A stretch of 64,000 nt of DNA from Saururus chinensis (taxonomy: Eukaryota > Streptophyta > Magnoliopsida > Piperales > Saururaceae): contig CP141140.1 of NCBI GenBank assembly GCA_035235625.1, forward strand, positions 10,808,685 to 10,872,684, in the 5' to 3' direction. This document shows positions 12,761 through 26,040 of the stretch, one piece after another. Position numbers and translations under genes: made by a program. The number at the start of each line of letters is the position of its first letter. The stretch's first letter is position 1. The notes beneath the pieces are model-generated. The model was given only the letters and a program-made list of their open reading frames with translations, searched no databases and was not told the DNA's origin.

Positions 12761-15700
12761 CTACTCATTCAGTACAAGTGCCTTGACAATGGCATCTCCA
12801 TATCCATCGGCCAACAGGAACATGTGACCAGCAGCAGCTACCTCATGGTAGCGAATCCAAGGAATTTTACTGACAATGTAGCGTTGAGGACTCACAGGCA
12901 CAACCATATCTTCACTACCGTGCCACAAGTGTACGGAACCCTCACTGTTTGGAAATGGATTCTCCAAATCAGTGGGGCCAAAGTCCCAGCTCCCAAAGCC
13001 AATTATCATGTCTCGATGAAGAGTTTCAAACTTACTTTGCTGTGTTATCTGCATCTGAAAATGCAAATCTAATTCAAGGTCAGACTGTAATAGATGACTT
13101 TTGATAATAAATAACGTTTGCAAACTCTTGCAAATACATATTAATCCAATAATAATATCCAGCAAATCATAACGAGGGCTGACTAACAAGTAAGGCATTT
13201 CTCATTTATCTATGAAATTTTAATTCGCATCCCCTATATGATCAGGTGCTATTTTCAGATATTTGTTTTATATATGTTTTTCTTCTCTTCAGTTTAATCT
13301 CTATACTTATATAGGAATAAAAGAAAAGCTCCATCAATACAAATATATATGAAATACAGCAAAATAATTTTAACTAATTCATATACCACGTAATCTTCTC
13401 TTGCCTCGAAGATTGGGAAGAGCAATTTATCTTGTGGAGAGAGAATGTCAGGGCTATGGGCTATAACACTTGAAGGTGGAAACCACTTTTGTGTATTCCA
13501 CCAATAGGTCAACCATGGCGCATAATGTGCAACTCTAACAGCCCATTGGTCTCGGACAAATTGCTTGTTGAATCCTTCTTGAGATACATTAGCCGGAAGA
13601 TCCCCCCACCAGTAATTTACTACTGGTGCAATTAGTGTGGCCCCTGCCAACCTGACAGGATAAAAATTCTCTTAGGAGATTAAGCAAGTGAATAATAGAC
13701 TTTAAAAGATCCATGTAGTTGATGCTTAATCACAATGATTTAAATCACAATGCTTATACAAAGATGAGCACCCTTAAATAACAGTAAATTTTCAATAGAA
13801 GCCATTGGGCAAAAATAGGGACAATTATTTGGCATCTTAAACACATTCCTTTTATGTTCATGAGGGCAGGAAGCCCCCCAAAAGTAACAGTTACTTTCAA
13901 CAGAAGCCATTGGTAAAAATAGGGGCAATTATTTGGCATTTGAAATGCACTTAGTGAACCCTATTTGTTGTAACCCCTTAGGATTACAAGGTAAATTGTG
14001 TACAGAAGGTTGGATGAAAGGGGAGGATAACATGCTAAAAGGGGAGAATAATCAGATGAAGAGGAGTAGGAGAGACAAAGAGAAACACAACTTTGTTCTG
14101 AATAATAATACTGTTTATGTCTACTGTAGCTGTTGTACGTGACTTGAGTGACAGAGTCCTCTTTGCCTCAAACATATGTATGGGTTATCACGAAAAGTTG
14201 TGTTCTCATCTTATAACTCATTTGTACTTATCCTTTCTCGTGGTTTTACCTCTTCATGACTCAAAATTCGCTTTTTGTCTTTAGGGGGTGAAATTATATT
14301 TCTTTCTGGTCTTTGTGTGAGAGAGAGAGGTGAGAAATTGAGAAAAAGTTTATTTTCTCATGGTATTGAGAGGCTTATAACCTGGTTATTTATCAAATAT
14401 AATGGAATGACTCTCTTCAGCCCTTTGGAATAGGCACTTTGCTGAACCGCATAAATTCTCACGTTTTGCTCTATTTATTTATTTATTTTTTTTTATTTGG
14501 TTTGTGCCATTATCAAAATTCTATAAAGTGGCATTGGAACCCCATGTTCAAGACAATTCTTTTCATGATGGCATCAAAGGGGTTCAACAAATTTAAAGTT
14601 GAAAATTTTGATATAAAAAGTAACTTTGGTTTGTGGCATAGAATTGGTTAAGGATCTGCTTAGTATAATAGGGCTTATTAAAAGTATTATATAGAAAATT
14701 AAAAAAGTTAGAAAACATGAGTAAAAATTACTAGGAGTTGGAGATGAAGGGCAGCAAGTACTATTTATCTTTGTCTTGCTGATGAGGTGTTATATAATGT
14801 TATTAATGAGGAGCCATCTCTGAAACTCTTTGGACAAAATTAGAGAGTTTATATAAGAAGAAATTTCTTAAAAATAAATTATTCATCAAGCAATAATTAT
14901 ATGCTCTCGGGATGATAGAATGGGCAAATTTGTTAGAACACTTCAACACGTTTTGGGCTGAAGTAGATAATATGACATGTCAAATTATAAATAGATTACT
15001 ATTTATAACTATTGACTTAAAGGTACATGAGGATTAATGAATTAGAAATCCTATAGATTACTTTATTTTTAGGATTTTTAGTATCCTGCATATGTTCATA
15101 TTCAGAACATATAAAAAAATAAGTTTGATTCTAAGTCTAAAAATTAAAATTTTCTCGGGTATAAAAAAAATAGTGAAGGTATATAAACTTTCAAATCAAA
15201 AGGCAAAGAAAGTAATCTTCAGAGATGTGGTATTTGATGAGGCTCACATGTTATACAAATAAGATGGTGACTTAGTGTAATAGAAAAATCAGCAACAAAT
15301 AAAAGTTTATGTAGATATAAATAGAGATGCTCAAAGAAATAATATATACAAGGAGCAATGTTCTCACATGGGTGATGATCAGCATTACGAACCATATAAC
15401 ATTACAAAAGGAAGAGTAAAAATAAACACTAAAGCAACAGTCAAATATGACTTCGAGGATATAATTTATTTTGCTTAATTCATTGGCAGTGGAGATCCAT
15501 CTTGTTTTCAGGATTCTATAAAATATAAAGACAATGACAAGTGGATGATAGCCATAATAAAGGAGATGAAATATCTACATCGGAATAAAATTTGGGAGTT
15601 GGTTGAACTACCTAATGGAAAAAGACTATTAGATATAAATGGGTGCTCAGGAAAAAACGGCTTCATAAATAAGGAACCTGAACGGTTTAAGGTTAGGTTA

Positions 15701-18700
15701 GTTGCCAAAGGATATGTATAAGAGGAATGTATGGATTTTAATTAAATTTCCTCTATTAATAAAACTTTTAATCAGATTTTGATGGCTATAGTTGCTTACT
15801 ATGATTTGGAACTAGAAGACAACGTTTCTTTATGGGGAACTAGAAGAACAAATTTACATGTAGCTGAGAGATTTAGGGAACAAGGGAAGGACTTAGTATG
15901 CATATTGAAAAATCTCTATATAATTTGAAGCAATCACCAAGACAATGGAATAAGAGGTTTGACTCTTTTATGCTGAAAAGCGGATACACTCATGAGTATG
16001 ATCATTTTATTTATTTTCATGTCCTTCTTGATAGTTCTTATATCTATTTACTTTTATATGTTTATGACATAGTAATTACTACTAAAAATATGTCGAATAT
16101 TAACTTGTTAAAATCTAAGTTGGGAAATGAGTTTAATATGAAAGATCTTAGAGCTGTAAAAAATATCATTCATACTGAAATTCAGAGATACAGGAAACTT
16201 GGGAAGCTATGGCTATCTCATGGGAAGTATATAAAGAAGGTGTTGGACAAGTTTAATATGAACAATGCCAAACCAATTAGTACACCTCTTCATCTTTCTA
16301 CACATTTCAAGTTAAGTGTAGAGTTATTTTCCACCACAGAGGATGATATTTCATGTATGAAACTGGTACCTTATGCTAGTGCAATTGGTTGTCTAATGTA
16401 TGATATGGTATGCACCAGGCCCGATATTGCCCAAGCAGTAAGTGTTGTTAGCAAGTACATGGCTAATCTAAAGAATAAGAATTAGGATGCTGTAAAGTGA
16501 ATTTTGAGATACCTGAATAGGACAAAGAATGTTGACATTTTGTTTGAGAATGACGGAACATCGGCACATATAGCTGGATGTATATGCAAACTATGTAGGT
16601 GATCTAGATAAGCGTAAATCTACCATAGGCTATGTATTCACTTTTGTAAGTAGTGCAGTCATTGGAGGTCTATTCTCCTGCACTGATTGTCAAGGTAGAG
16701 ATTGTTGGACATGACTTAAGTGGATAAGGACACAGAGTCCTCTTTGCCTCAAACTCATGTATGGGTTACTCATTTGTACTTATCCTTTCTCATGGTTTTG
16801 CATCTTCACGGACTCAAAATTCATTTTTTGTCTTTAGGGGGTGATATTTTATTTCTCTCTGGTATTTGTGAGAGAGAGAGGAGAGAAATGGAGAAAGGGT
16901 TTATTTTCTCATGGCATTAAGAGGCTTGTAACCTGGTTATTTCTCAAATATAGTGGAAGGACTCTCTCTAGCCGTTGACATAGGCACCTTGCCGAACCAC
17001 TAAATTCTCGTGTTTTGCTCTATTTATTTTTTTTATATTTTCTGCTTTATATTTGGTTTGTGCCATTGACGAAATTCTACAGTAACAATGGGGCAGCAAA
17101 CCCTTTTATAGTTTTAGACTTACCTAATTATAACTCTTAATCAAACTAGGAAATTGACATGAAATAGAGTATGAACTAAACTAGGAAAGCTAACTGAATT
17201 AAGCTTTAACTAAATTAGGAATCTTAAGACTTCTTAAACTATACTTATGTTAAACTAGGAAAGTTCTAATGGCGATAGAATAAATAACCCAGAATTGCTG
17301 ACAGGAAAGGGAGAGGGCCATAACACTATTATTGTAAAAATAGATATTTAGAGTTTTATATTAAATCACCTGAAAGCATAGCGGTTAACTCACATCATAT
17401 CAGAGCCAAGGACATTCGGCTCAACTCCTGGGTAAAGTGGTGTTCCCTATCATGTGTGTGCCCCTATTTGTGTGTTCACATGCTATACTTAGTGGTACTT
17501 GTCCGTGCGGGCATTAGTGTTATTTATTGTAAATAGTTAGCCCCTTCCCTGACAGTTTTGTTACCATGAAAGTCAACTGAAAATATACATTAGACAAAAA
17601 AAATTCCAACTTCATTTTTTTTTCTGGTAATTTGCAGCTTGTCTGCCATAATTTTAGCATTAAGACTAAAGGTTTTAAGCAGTTCACAAAAACGAGGAAG
17701 AAAAAACATTCATCATTGTAGCCAGCAATTGATATCATTAGACAAACTATACAATGATACCATATTTAGCAGAACTAAAAGGTAGAGCCTCCTGCCTCCA
17801 CCGTACATGCCATACCTGTGAGGAATGTATTTGAGGCAGGTCCAAACAACTTGTCCTCCCATAGAAAAACCAATCACATAAAACTTCGATCCTAACTTTA
17901 ACTGGTCTCCAAGTTCTTCAATATCCATGGCAGTGCTCTTTAGTGTTCTTTTCGGGTTTGGATCACTCTCCCCATAACCAGCTCTGTCAAAAGTCACAAT
18001 ATAGATACCTAGGTCTTCTATAAATTCCTGAAAACAATCACTCCATTAATTAACTACAAATTTTTTACTATCCAATAAAGAAATGATAAAGGCATCCAAG
18101 AATTCATTTACAGCATCCAAGAATTTGTTTACAAATACCTTGGACAATGGGATTACGTCATGTCTACATGAGTCAAACCCATGGACATACACAATTTTAT
18201 ACTTGGCTGTATCTCTTGGCACACCATACTCTTTGTAGGCCAAGTGCCTTCCATCCTTGAGCTTGATCCTAGATGCTGTAATAACTGGGCCATTTGGGGA
18301 CCCACAAATGTTTGGCGGTGGAGGCTGAATGGCCTGGTAGGCCCATGCCACGAGAACAAACATCAAAACCACTGATAGTTTTCTAAGCATTCCTGCCATT
18401 AAAACCAATCACATCAGATACAGGAACTACAAAAATGAACTGATATAAAACTATCATCATCAGTTATGCCATGTTGTACCATTGTAGACCCTTCCAGCAT
18501 TGAAGGCATATATCTCTAAATTCTTTCCAACTAGCTCTTTCTCACACTCATCAAACCAAATGTTCAAATTCATACCACGAACAACGAAGGCTTTTCTCAA
18601 TTTTACAATTCTAAGCCTCAAATGGCATAACAGATTCCTAGTATTATCCTAAATTTCTTCTTAACTTGATAGGGATATTTGGAGAATAATGCACACCAAA

Positions 18701-19587
18701 GTTGCTATTTAATTCAGCAGACACATATTTATATACCTAGCAGATAACGCACTTATTCATTTTCCCTTTTGCTTCAGCAACTAAAGTGTATACATAAACT
18801 GGTTTTGTCTGGTGCGACTTGATCATCTTTTTAAATATTGACTTATTTATAATTTGTTAATTATTGCAGTCACATCCTATATGTAAACAGTCTTGCTCCT
18901 GCTAGCCATAAAGCAACTTTTCTTAGTGCTTCTCTCCACCGTCCTCAATCACTACTTCATAATTGAACCTTCTCTGAACCAGAGATACCGTCACACCACC
19001 ACCACCACCATCATCACCTTATTCTATTTTGATAGGGTCACAGACTCTCCTCCGCCATTCAGCCCTATCACAGATCATTTTTAAATCCATCCCCAAATAG
19101 ACAAATTAAGGGTGAGAATTTCACGAACGATAAGTTGAAACACAAGGAAACCGTAAATTCCTACAACAACTCTGAAAAATGCCGCAACAGCAAAACAAAA
19201 TTCCACCAAAAGGTGGGAATTAATTAAGTCCTAAGCCGAAGAGCCGGTTTTCCTCTATTTTCGCGCCTGTGAACAAAACATAAGAAACCACAGAGAACAC
19301 AAACGACAATCGAAGCAATAAGGCAACATTTAACACAGAAACTTGAGGTTAATCCAGAAACAAAGTAATGGCGCAAGCGGGAAACCAAAAGGAACTGATC
19401 TACAACAGCAGTCGCTATTTGCAACAACCAATACTTGAGGCAAACGAAATATTCTACTATAAGCAAGAATCTAGAACGTGAAGGAGAAGATCCAACCTGA
19501 AGGAAGACGGAAAGAGGTGGCTTGCTTCGCCTTCCGGGTATGGGCCCGGGCAGACGCAGCGGAGATCTTCCTGTTCACAGCCGCCAT
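12761..19587 (-). CDS. Membrane-anchored alpha/beta-hydrolase, five exons, 371 aa
   Basis: Exons 19497-19587, 18139-18392, 17816-18027, 13387-13651 and 12761-13054 join in frame with GT-AG introns. The ATG is at 19587 and the TAG stop ends at 12761. The start of exon 5 could be six bases later (an internal CAG), with no frame change. The N-terminus is basic (residues 1-30) and is followed by one membrane segment (about 36-52) and the plant-typical AYQAIQPPPP motif. The hydrolase core has oxyanion motif VHGFDS (100-105), nucleophile Ser170 in GFSMGG, Asp323 in HGSEDMVVP and His351 in AAGHMF, so the triad is complete. The substrate is unknown; the family is a serine hydrolase/esterase-like group. 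Intron 3 (13652-17815) holds a complete Copia relic on the opposite strand, yet the flanking exons remain intact. Confidence 0.9.
13785..13945. repeat. Imperfect direct duplication, about 106 bp period
   Basis: The block 'agaagccattgg..aaaaatagggacaattatttggcat' occurs at about 13797 and again at about 13900, inside hydrolase intron 3 just before the Copia relic. Confidence 0.7.
14131..17081 (+). mobile_element. Ty1/Copia LTR retrotransposon relic (element 1)
   Basis: Two related LTRs, 14131-14525 and 16703-17081, each begin TGTTG and end near TCTA(C/T)A. A degenerate initiator-Met primer-binding site follows the first LTR, and a purine tract ('caaggtagagat') precedes the second. Flanks GTAGC and GTAAC look like a 5-bp target duplication with one change. 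Inside are the first codons of gag, then fragments of the reverse-transcriptase and RNase H regions (about 15500-16680). All are broken by stops and frameshifts, the catalytic YVDD motif is changed, and gag, integrase and part of RNase H are missing. The element is dead and short (2.95 kb against about 5 kb for an active Copia element). It sits in intron 3 of the hydrolase gene, antisense to it. Confidence 0.9.
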
Positions 19588-20067
19588 CTCCTCTTTGTTG
19601 AGAACTGAGAAGAATGGCAGGATTTGAGGAGAAGACAGGAGCTCGCCTCCCCAGTCCCCACTTCAGTCCCAGCGCCTCAGGCCAAAGCGCAAGTCAAAAT
19701 ATCTGCACGTGTCGCCGGTTATTCTTTCAATTAACGATAATAATGACGTAACACGAGATGGGCGATTGGCCCACACCCTAACGTTGGCGTTTGGGACGTA
19801 GCGGCTCTCTTTTTAGGCTTGTTGTTGTCGATGTGTCACCCCCGCCACGCGTCCGCCGTCCGCTATTGACGGATTGCCCGTTTGACGGGAATGTAGCCAT
19901 CTATATATATTAAATTAATTTTTATAAAAAAAATATTTATGTAAGCTAGGGCTGATGGTCACGGGCACAAAGAACTTAGCTTATACACAACATTATGAGC
20001 TCCGGCCTTATGAACGGTAATATCTCAATTTAATTTGACAGTACTTAGGTAAAAATTATTTTATCTT

Positions 20068-20104
<37 letters not shown>

Positions 20105-21035
20105 TCGGATCAAAATTTGATAATTTTCAATGTTCAAGCTCACAGCACTTGAACCCAAGTTCACTTGCAGCTTTCTACAATGCCTAAAGAAAGGGGCCAG
20201 CAGGAGTTAGATGACCTTGAGTTGAATGTAACAATCAGGTGACAATATGGAATCATTCATCATATTATATCAAAATTGGGGGGGTCGTGCTCGGAGTAGT
20301 ATTTATGGTTTCACGCATGGGGGTATGGGTCACTTTTTTTATCTTTTTAAGGCATATATTTAAATATTTTTTTGTCTAAATTTAGAACAACCTTTGTCTA
20401 ACAAAAAATTGTGCGATTTACCCACTTTATATAAGGAATTATTCTTCATAAACAAGCTTTAAAAAATAAATTTTATATACTTTTTTATCATGTTTTAGTT
20501 TTAAACCATGTTTTAAAAAAATTACTTATTTTATAATTTAGACACACTTTTAAACATATAAAAAGTACTTATTTTACCCTTAAATAGATATTAAAATTAT
20601 ATCTATATTTATATATAAAATATTTGATTACTTTCTATTAGGAGAGCAACTTTCTTGTAAATAAAAAGCCTAAAAAAGCAAAGGACTTAAAGCTAACATT
20701 TTGACGAGTCTCAGCTGGGTTGAGCTAAAGCTTTTGGCGTCATAGACTGTTACGAGCTATGTGAGCTGGCTTGGCTCTTCGTCAATGCCAGCTGCGGTTG
20801 TGAACAGTTTGGGTCCCACCGGGTCCATTCCAATTAAATTGATACAACAAAGATTGGCGTTCTGTTAAAAAGAAGTGTCTTTTATGTTTAATTTTTAATA
20901 TTTGAGATAAATGATATAAATATTAATACATGTTAATACAAATAATTATTTGTGCTAAGATGCACTATGTGTCATAGATTAAAGCGTTTTCATGCCTTTT
21001 TTTTTTACTTGGATCATTATTAAAGAACAGTATAA
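19588..21035. other. Hydrolase 5' flank and intergenic DNA
   Basis: The first 300 bp upstream of the hydrolase ATG are GC-richer and should contain its promoter and 5' UTR. Further on the DNA is AT-rich, with an (AT)n microsatellite at about 20073-20102. No gene was seen. Confidence 0.45.
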
Positions 21036-21685
21036 AATGTGGCTATTTAGACCCCTTTTTTTCTCTGCGTCCCCCAAACAAAAAAAAATGTATTTTTTTC
21101 TTTCTGTCCCCCATCCCCATCCCTACTTTCTCCTTCGACTCCAGTGCTAGTACCGGCATGGCACCAACCGGTGAGGGTGGCCAACGACTGCTAGCGGTTA
21201 TCTGCGCCAGCAGCCGCACAACATCGCCGCAAGCTCTGACGCCAGCCCACTAGGGCAACCAGCGACGAGCAGCAGCTGCTGCACCACTAGGTGCGGCCGC
21301 CGCCCCAGTGGCTGCTGCGACACTGGGCAGCCACCAGCGGCTACTGCCCCAATGGTTGTTGCGACACTGGGCGGCCGCTGTGTGCAGACAACAGCCGCTG
21401 GCCGCCTTGGTCGGCCGGCGTTAGGGCTGGCGGTGATGTTGTGCGGCCGCCAGCGGCCACTGGCCACCTGGCATTGGCTAGGGCTGGCGGCCGTGATGCT
21501 GGGCGGCCGCTGGCAGCCCTGGTCAGCCGGCATCGGTTGGGGCTGGCGGCAATACTGGTTGGCCGGTGCCAAAGTAGAAGGAGAAGAAAGGATAGGAGTG
21601 GGGGAAAGAAAGTAAAAAAGAAAATAGTACGATTTTTTTTTGTTTGGGGGATACAAAAAAAAAAAGGGGTTTAAATAACCGCATT
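21036..21685. mobile_element. Inverted-repeat DNA element with GC-rich interior
   Basis: The left end (about 21036-21165) and right end (about 21560-21685) are imperfect inverted repeats of about 130 bp. Both start AATG(T/C)GG(C/T)TATTTA and share a pyrimidine-rich CCCCCAAACAAAAAAAAA block. The interior of about 400 bp is strongly GC-rich and made of repeated 'ggcggccg', 'ctgggc' and 'ctggc' motifs; its ORFs are low-complexity Ala/Arg/Pro. The size and long inverted ends resemble non-autonomous Mutator-like or foldback elements. I could not find a convincing target duplication, so the superfamily is uncertain. Confidence 0.6.
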
Positions 21686-21710
21686 CTATTAAAAAACCTT
21701 CCATATTAAA

Positions 21711-21727
21711 CCCCCCCCCCCCCCCCC
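21711..21727. repeat. Poly-C tract (17 C)
   Basis: An uninterrupted run of 17 cytosines just outside the GC-rich inverted-repeat element. Confidence 0.95.
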
Positions 21728-24700
21728 AAATTCCGGCCCATATCAAATTAAATTTCCAACGACGTCATTATAATAATAAGTTATCTTCAAACTTCACCGT
21801 GTAAGACGAGGAGTGAGTGGGGTCTGCACATCAAAATTGGTCCAAAATTTTACATCACCCTTGCGACGAGTACTCCCAAGTTTGATGGGGGTTTATTATT
21901 GTGATTAGACAGATTGGGATGGAAGTGTGTGGTCCCGTCGGGAAAACTTTTCCAGAGAAATGATGCATTTGATAGCACGTGGAAATCCTGCATGCCGCAT
22001 GGCCTTCAGACTAGTCAACTTTGACGTAGTCTATTATGAAAAGAAAACAACACCTTCCCTCCCTACCGGCTGTCCCTACGGAGGAGGATGAGTTTTTCGC
22101 GTTCCTAGTAATGGGAAGTATTTTTAATATTTTATTTTGTAAAAGTACGAAAAACTTTTCTTAACAATAAGCTTAAGGTAAGTTATATATGGCAATTATT
22201 AATATTTAAAATTAATAATATATATTAATATAAATAATATGTGTAATTTTGAGGATTAATGACTCTTATGCATAACTACCGATAAACTCGTTGTCAGTGA
22301 AGAATAGAAAAAAAAAAACTCTTATCTCCACATAAGGAGTATAACATGATTGGCCCTGGTCGGGCTAACCTTAATCATTTGGCCCTAAAGTAGTGTTGGC
22401 ATACCATATAGAAAACCTCTATTTATATTAAATGTGGTTGTATGAACCTCAAATATATTTGTTAATATTTTATAAAAGTAAAAAATTATCATATTTTACT
22501 TATTATTTTAATTAAAAAAATTAAGTTCTTAATGACACTATTAGTGGTGGTGGTAGCAACAAAGCACTGGTAGCAATGACTCTATCTCTTCCCGTATGAC
22601 CCACGTCTCCCCTTCTCTTCTTCCTTCTCATTATTTTTCTTCAACACCTCTTATTTCTCATGGTCCACTTCCTTCCTCCTCCTTTTTAATAGTCACGCAA
22701 GTGAGGAACCGGTGGGGGGGCATGTTTCTTAGTTGTAACTCAATTGTGGGCTTTTTAGTTACATTGGCAAGCCAAATCTATTCCGGGGCTACCTGACTTT
22801 CTGCTAGCACGACTATTAGGAAGGGAGAGGAAGAAAAAAATGAACAAAAAAGATGAAGAGGAGGTACAACCTGAAGGACCTAAAGCTAGGGTTAGGCCAA
22901 CCATGTCATGAAGTGAAGTTGAAGTACATATTGGTGAGTGACAACTAAGAAGAAGAAATGAAAAGGTAAATTATGATAAAGTAAAAGGGGGGAAAATTGC
23001 ACATATATAGATTTTAAAGACTTTATCTAGAGTAAATAAGGAATAAGGTATGATGGAATTTTTGGAGTCCAATATAGCATGTTCATTTATATTTTTGTTA
23101 GAAGATTAAGGGGCTCTTTTTTACGAGGACAAAGTACTCCGTTAATTTATTTTCGCATCCCGACGTTAGTAAGGATTTTACTTTTTTTTTATACTATTCT
23201 CTTCCTCATCCACAAAATGCAAGGCGAATCATTGATCCGACTGCCTCTCCGCTGCAGCTAACCTTATTCTTCTGCTGCCAAAATACCATCCACGAAGTTG
23301 CCACCCACATGTTATTCTTTGGCCCTTACGGACCTATATGCATTCCATGACATAGATTGTCGTTCCGCCAACTTCTCCACCTACCACCCTCATAACGGAA
23401 GTGTTTTCTATGCTCTACTCTGACAGTGAGCCGAGCGTAAGGAACGCTTTGAAGCCTTTGGATTTCAAGATCGGTGACACATATGCTATCGCACATTAGC
23501 ATAACTATTACAAATGAGTACCGTGGAAACAATGAACATTAAATAAGAGAATGTATGAATATAAAGGAGGGGTAGTTGGGGATTTTCAGATAAAATGACA
23601 TATCTGCCTTTTTTAGGACTCGAGGGGGAAATCGTGTACAGATGAGTACCAAGCAGTAAAATTGAACATATTTGAGTAATAGAGGTCACCCCAAAGGTCT
23701 AAACGCAAATTTTCTCAATATTATAATCCTATTTATTTATCATAAATATAACTCGTATTTACTGCACAACACAACTAAAAGGTAGAGACAGCACAATACA
23801 GAGAAAAAATATTGCACAAAACACCGACATTGCAATGGAAGGCCTAATTCGACTGTATCTAGTTTTTCGAAGAATTTTTTTGGTAAGCCATTGCCAAGCA
23901 AATTGACTATAATATGCAGAAAAGAGAGAGAGAGAGAGAACTTGAGCACTATAGCTCAATTGCTCGTGCGTGACCCAACTAAGCCGGTCTCAAAAGTCAA
24001 AACTTCAAAGACATGGATGACCTGAATCAAAAAATAAGAAGGATTTGATTGGACTAGCCGGGTTCTACGAGTTTTAAAATATTTTTTGTTTTAAATTAAT
24101 AGTTTTATTTAGCAAAAAAATAATTTTATTTTATTTTATTTAAATAGTTGAGTACTTAAAAAAGAGTATTATAAACGTATTTTCCCAACTAATAGATGTT
24201 CACCATTCAATAAAAATTACTCTTTCCATTCTAAATTAATAACTTCATTTGGGAAATAATTTTATTCTATATTAATGGCCTTATTTTGTTAAATTTAAGT
24301 GGTCAAGTGCTTAAAAAACAGTATCATAAGCTTATTTTCCCTTCCTTTAAATATGGGTTTCACCATTCTAAAAAAATATTATTTTTTTAGATATAACTAT
24401 TATTATAGAACGAATGGCGTACTATTTTTTTCAAATATAATGATTAATATAGTTATTTTCTTCCAATAACCATGAGCATGAGTATGCTAAGATGAGGGCC
24501 TGGTAGATCATATGTGTGAAAAGAAATTTTAGTTATTCAGTACCCTTGGAGTGCCAACTAGTATATGATCTAACTAATGTGCACGATAGACAGAGCCAGA
24601 AGATCAGCTAAGGGGGGCATTCTAAGTGCAAATCAATTAATTGCCCAACTAAAAGAACAAATGAGGGGGCCAGTAATCCCACCTAATAAACTAATGTTGG

Positions 24701-24949
24701 CATTTTATGGGGCAGGGGGGCCATGGCCTCTTAACCCCCTCTGGCTCCATCCCTGAATTGTGCAAGGATAAAAATTTTAGGATCAACTGCTATGGTTAAG
24801 TGGACACACATCCCAACCAGGTCTCCCAATTAGTTGTGAATAATTTTTCATAGCTAAAATTTTTCCACTTGAGTGAATTTCATGAAATCTAAACACTTGA
24901 GAATGGCTAGGTTTCCAATTAGTTTGATGAGGGCGAGGGGGAGCGATAG
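21728..24949. other. Intergenic DNA, no gene recognised
   Basis: AT-rich sequence with scattered short ORFs, none convincing. It contains a GA run at about 23923-23938 and a diverged direct duplication (about 157-bp spacing) at about 24090-24390, in which 'gagtacttaaaaaa.agtat.ataa.c.tattttccc' recurs. Confidence 0.5.
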
Positions 24950-25205
24950 TGTTAGCGTGACTTGAATTATCACGTAAAGAATCCAGCTAGGACTAAACTC
25001 CTATTGGACTCAAAAAAAATTTCCTGGACATTACAAAGGTGGAGAGGATAACGGCAAATCTTTTCAAGCTTATCATGACTTTGTTATACACGGGCTGAAA
25101 TTGTTATGTGTGCTTTCTCTTTTGTTTTTTTGGTTTTCGGTGGGCAGAGAGAAAAAAAATTCTTCTTGGTTTTCTTTTTTGTGAGAGAGAGGTGAAGAGA
25201 AGGGT

Positions 25206-25443
25206 GTACTAAGGGAGAGCTCTCAAGGGACTATTTGAGAAGTTTGTAATTCATCCGATTACTTTTCAAGTAATAGTGGAAAGACTCTCTCCGGTCGTGG
25301 ATGTAGGCATCTTGCCGAACCACGGTGTACAAAGGGGTTTGCTCAAAGGGTTGTTTAAGAGGTTTGTAATTCATCTAGATATTTCTCAAGTAATAGTGGA
25401 AAGGCTCTCTTTAGTCGTGGACGTAGGCATCTTCCGAACTACG
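25206..25443 (+). repeat. Tandem duplication (2 x about 120 bp) inside the Copia LTR
   Basis: Both halves contain 'tttgtaattcatc', 'caagtaatagtggaaag' and 'aggcatctt.ccgaac.acg'. The same doubling is present in the 3' LTR (about 30560-30800), so it predates insertion of this element. Confidence 0.75.
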
Positions 25444-25677
25444 TAAATTTCGTGTTTTGCTTTATTTACTTTTTTTTATTATATTTCTATTTTATATTTG
25501 GATTGTGCCATTATTGAAATTCTACAAAGTGGTATCAGAGCTTTAGTTTAAAAAAATCATGTTGGCACCAAAGGGGTTTAACAAATATAAAGTTGGAAAA
25601 AATTGACGAAAAAAGTAACTTCAGCTTGTGGCAGAGAAGGGTTAAGGATCTGCTAGTACAATCAGGCTTATTAAAAT

Positions 25678-26040
25678 GGTACACCACTTTCTCTCCCCGA
25701 CAACCCATATGTACAAGATTCTTTGACATCATGTCCATGCCTAAAATCACATCAAAATCAATTGCATGCAAGATAATCAAATCAACATGCAACTCATGCC
25801 CATCAATCTATATAGAAACCACCTCAAGATATTCCTCCGCCCGAAGGGAAGACGAAGAAGTTGACACATGCAATGGAATGGATAACAACTTATGATCAAC
25901 ATGAAGCTCACGAGCAAAATGCTAAGAGATGAATGAGTGAGAAGAACTAGTATTAAATAACACCTTAGCATAGTGAGAGACAATCATACATTCCACTATG
26001 CCTAAGGAGTTGGCCACCTCGTGTGCCAAAATAGCATACA
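25678..26040 (-). pseudogene. Antisense Ty3/gypsy aspartic-protease fragment captured in Copia element 2
   Basis: Minus-strand translation gives a gypsy-type protease segment: the FNTSSSHSFIS block, a FAREL segment, then DFDVILGMDMMSKN. In the family the first block carries the catalytic Asp (F-D-T/S-G); here it is Asn, and a stop codon follows, so it is inactive. It replaces the gag/integrase part of the surrounding Copia relic and runs in the opposite direction. Confidence 0.7.

Noticed and set aside
21198-21746. 182-codon minus-strand ORF and overlapping plus ORFs
   Set aside because: They translate the GC-rich repetitive interior of an inverted-repeat element and show no protein family features.
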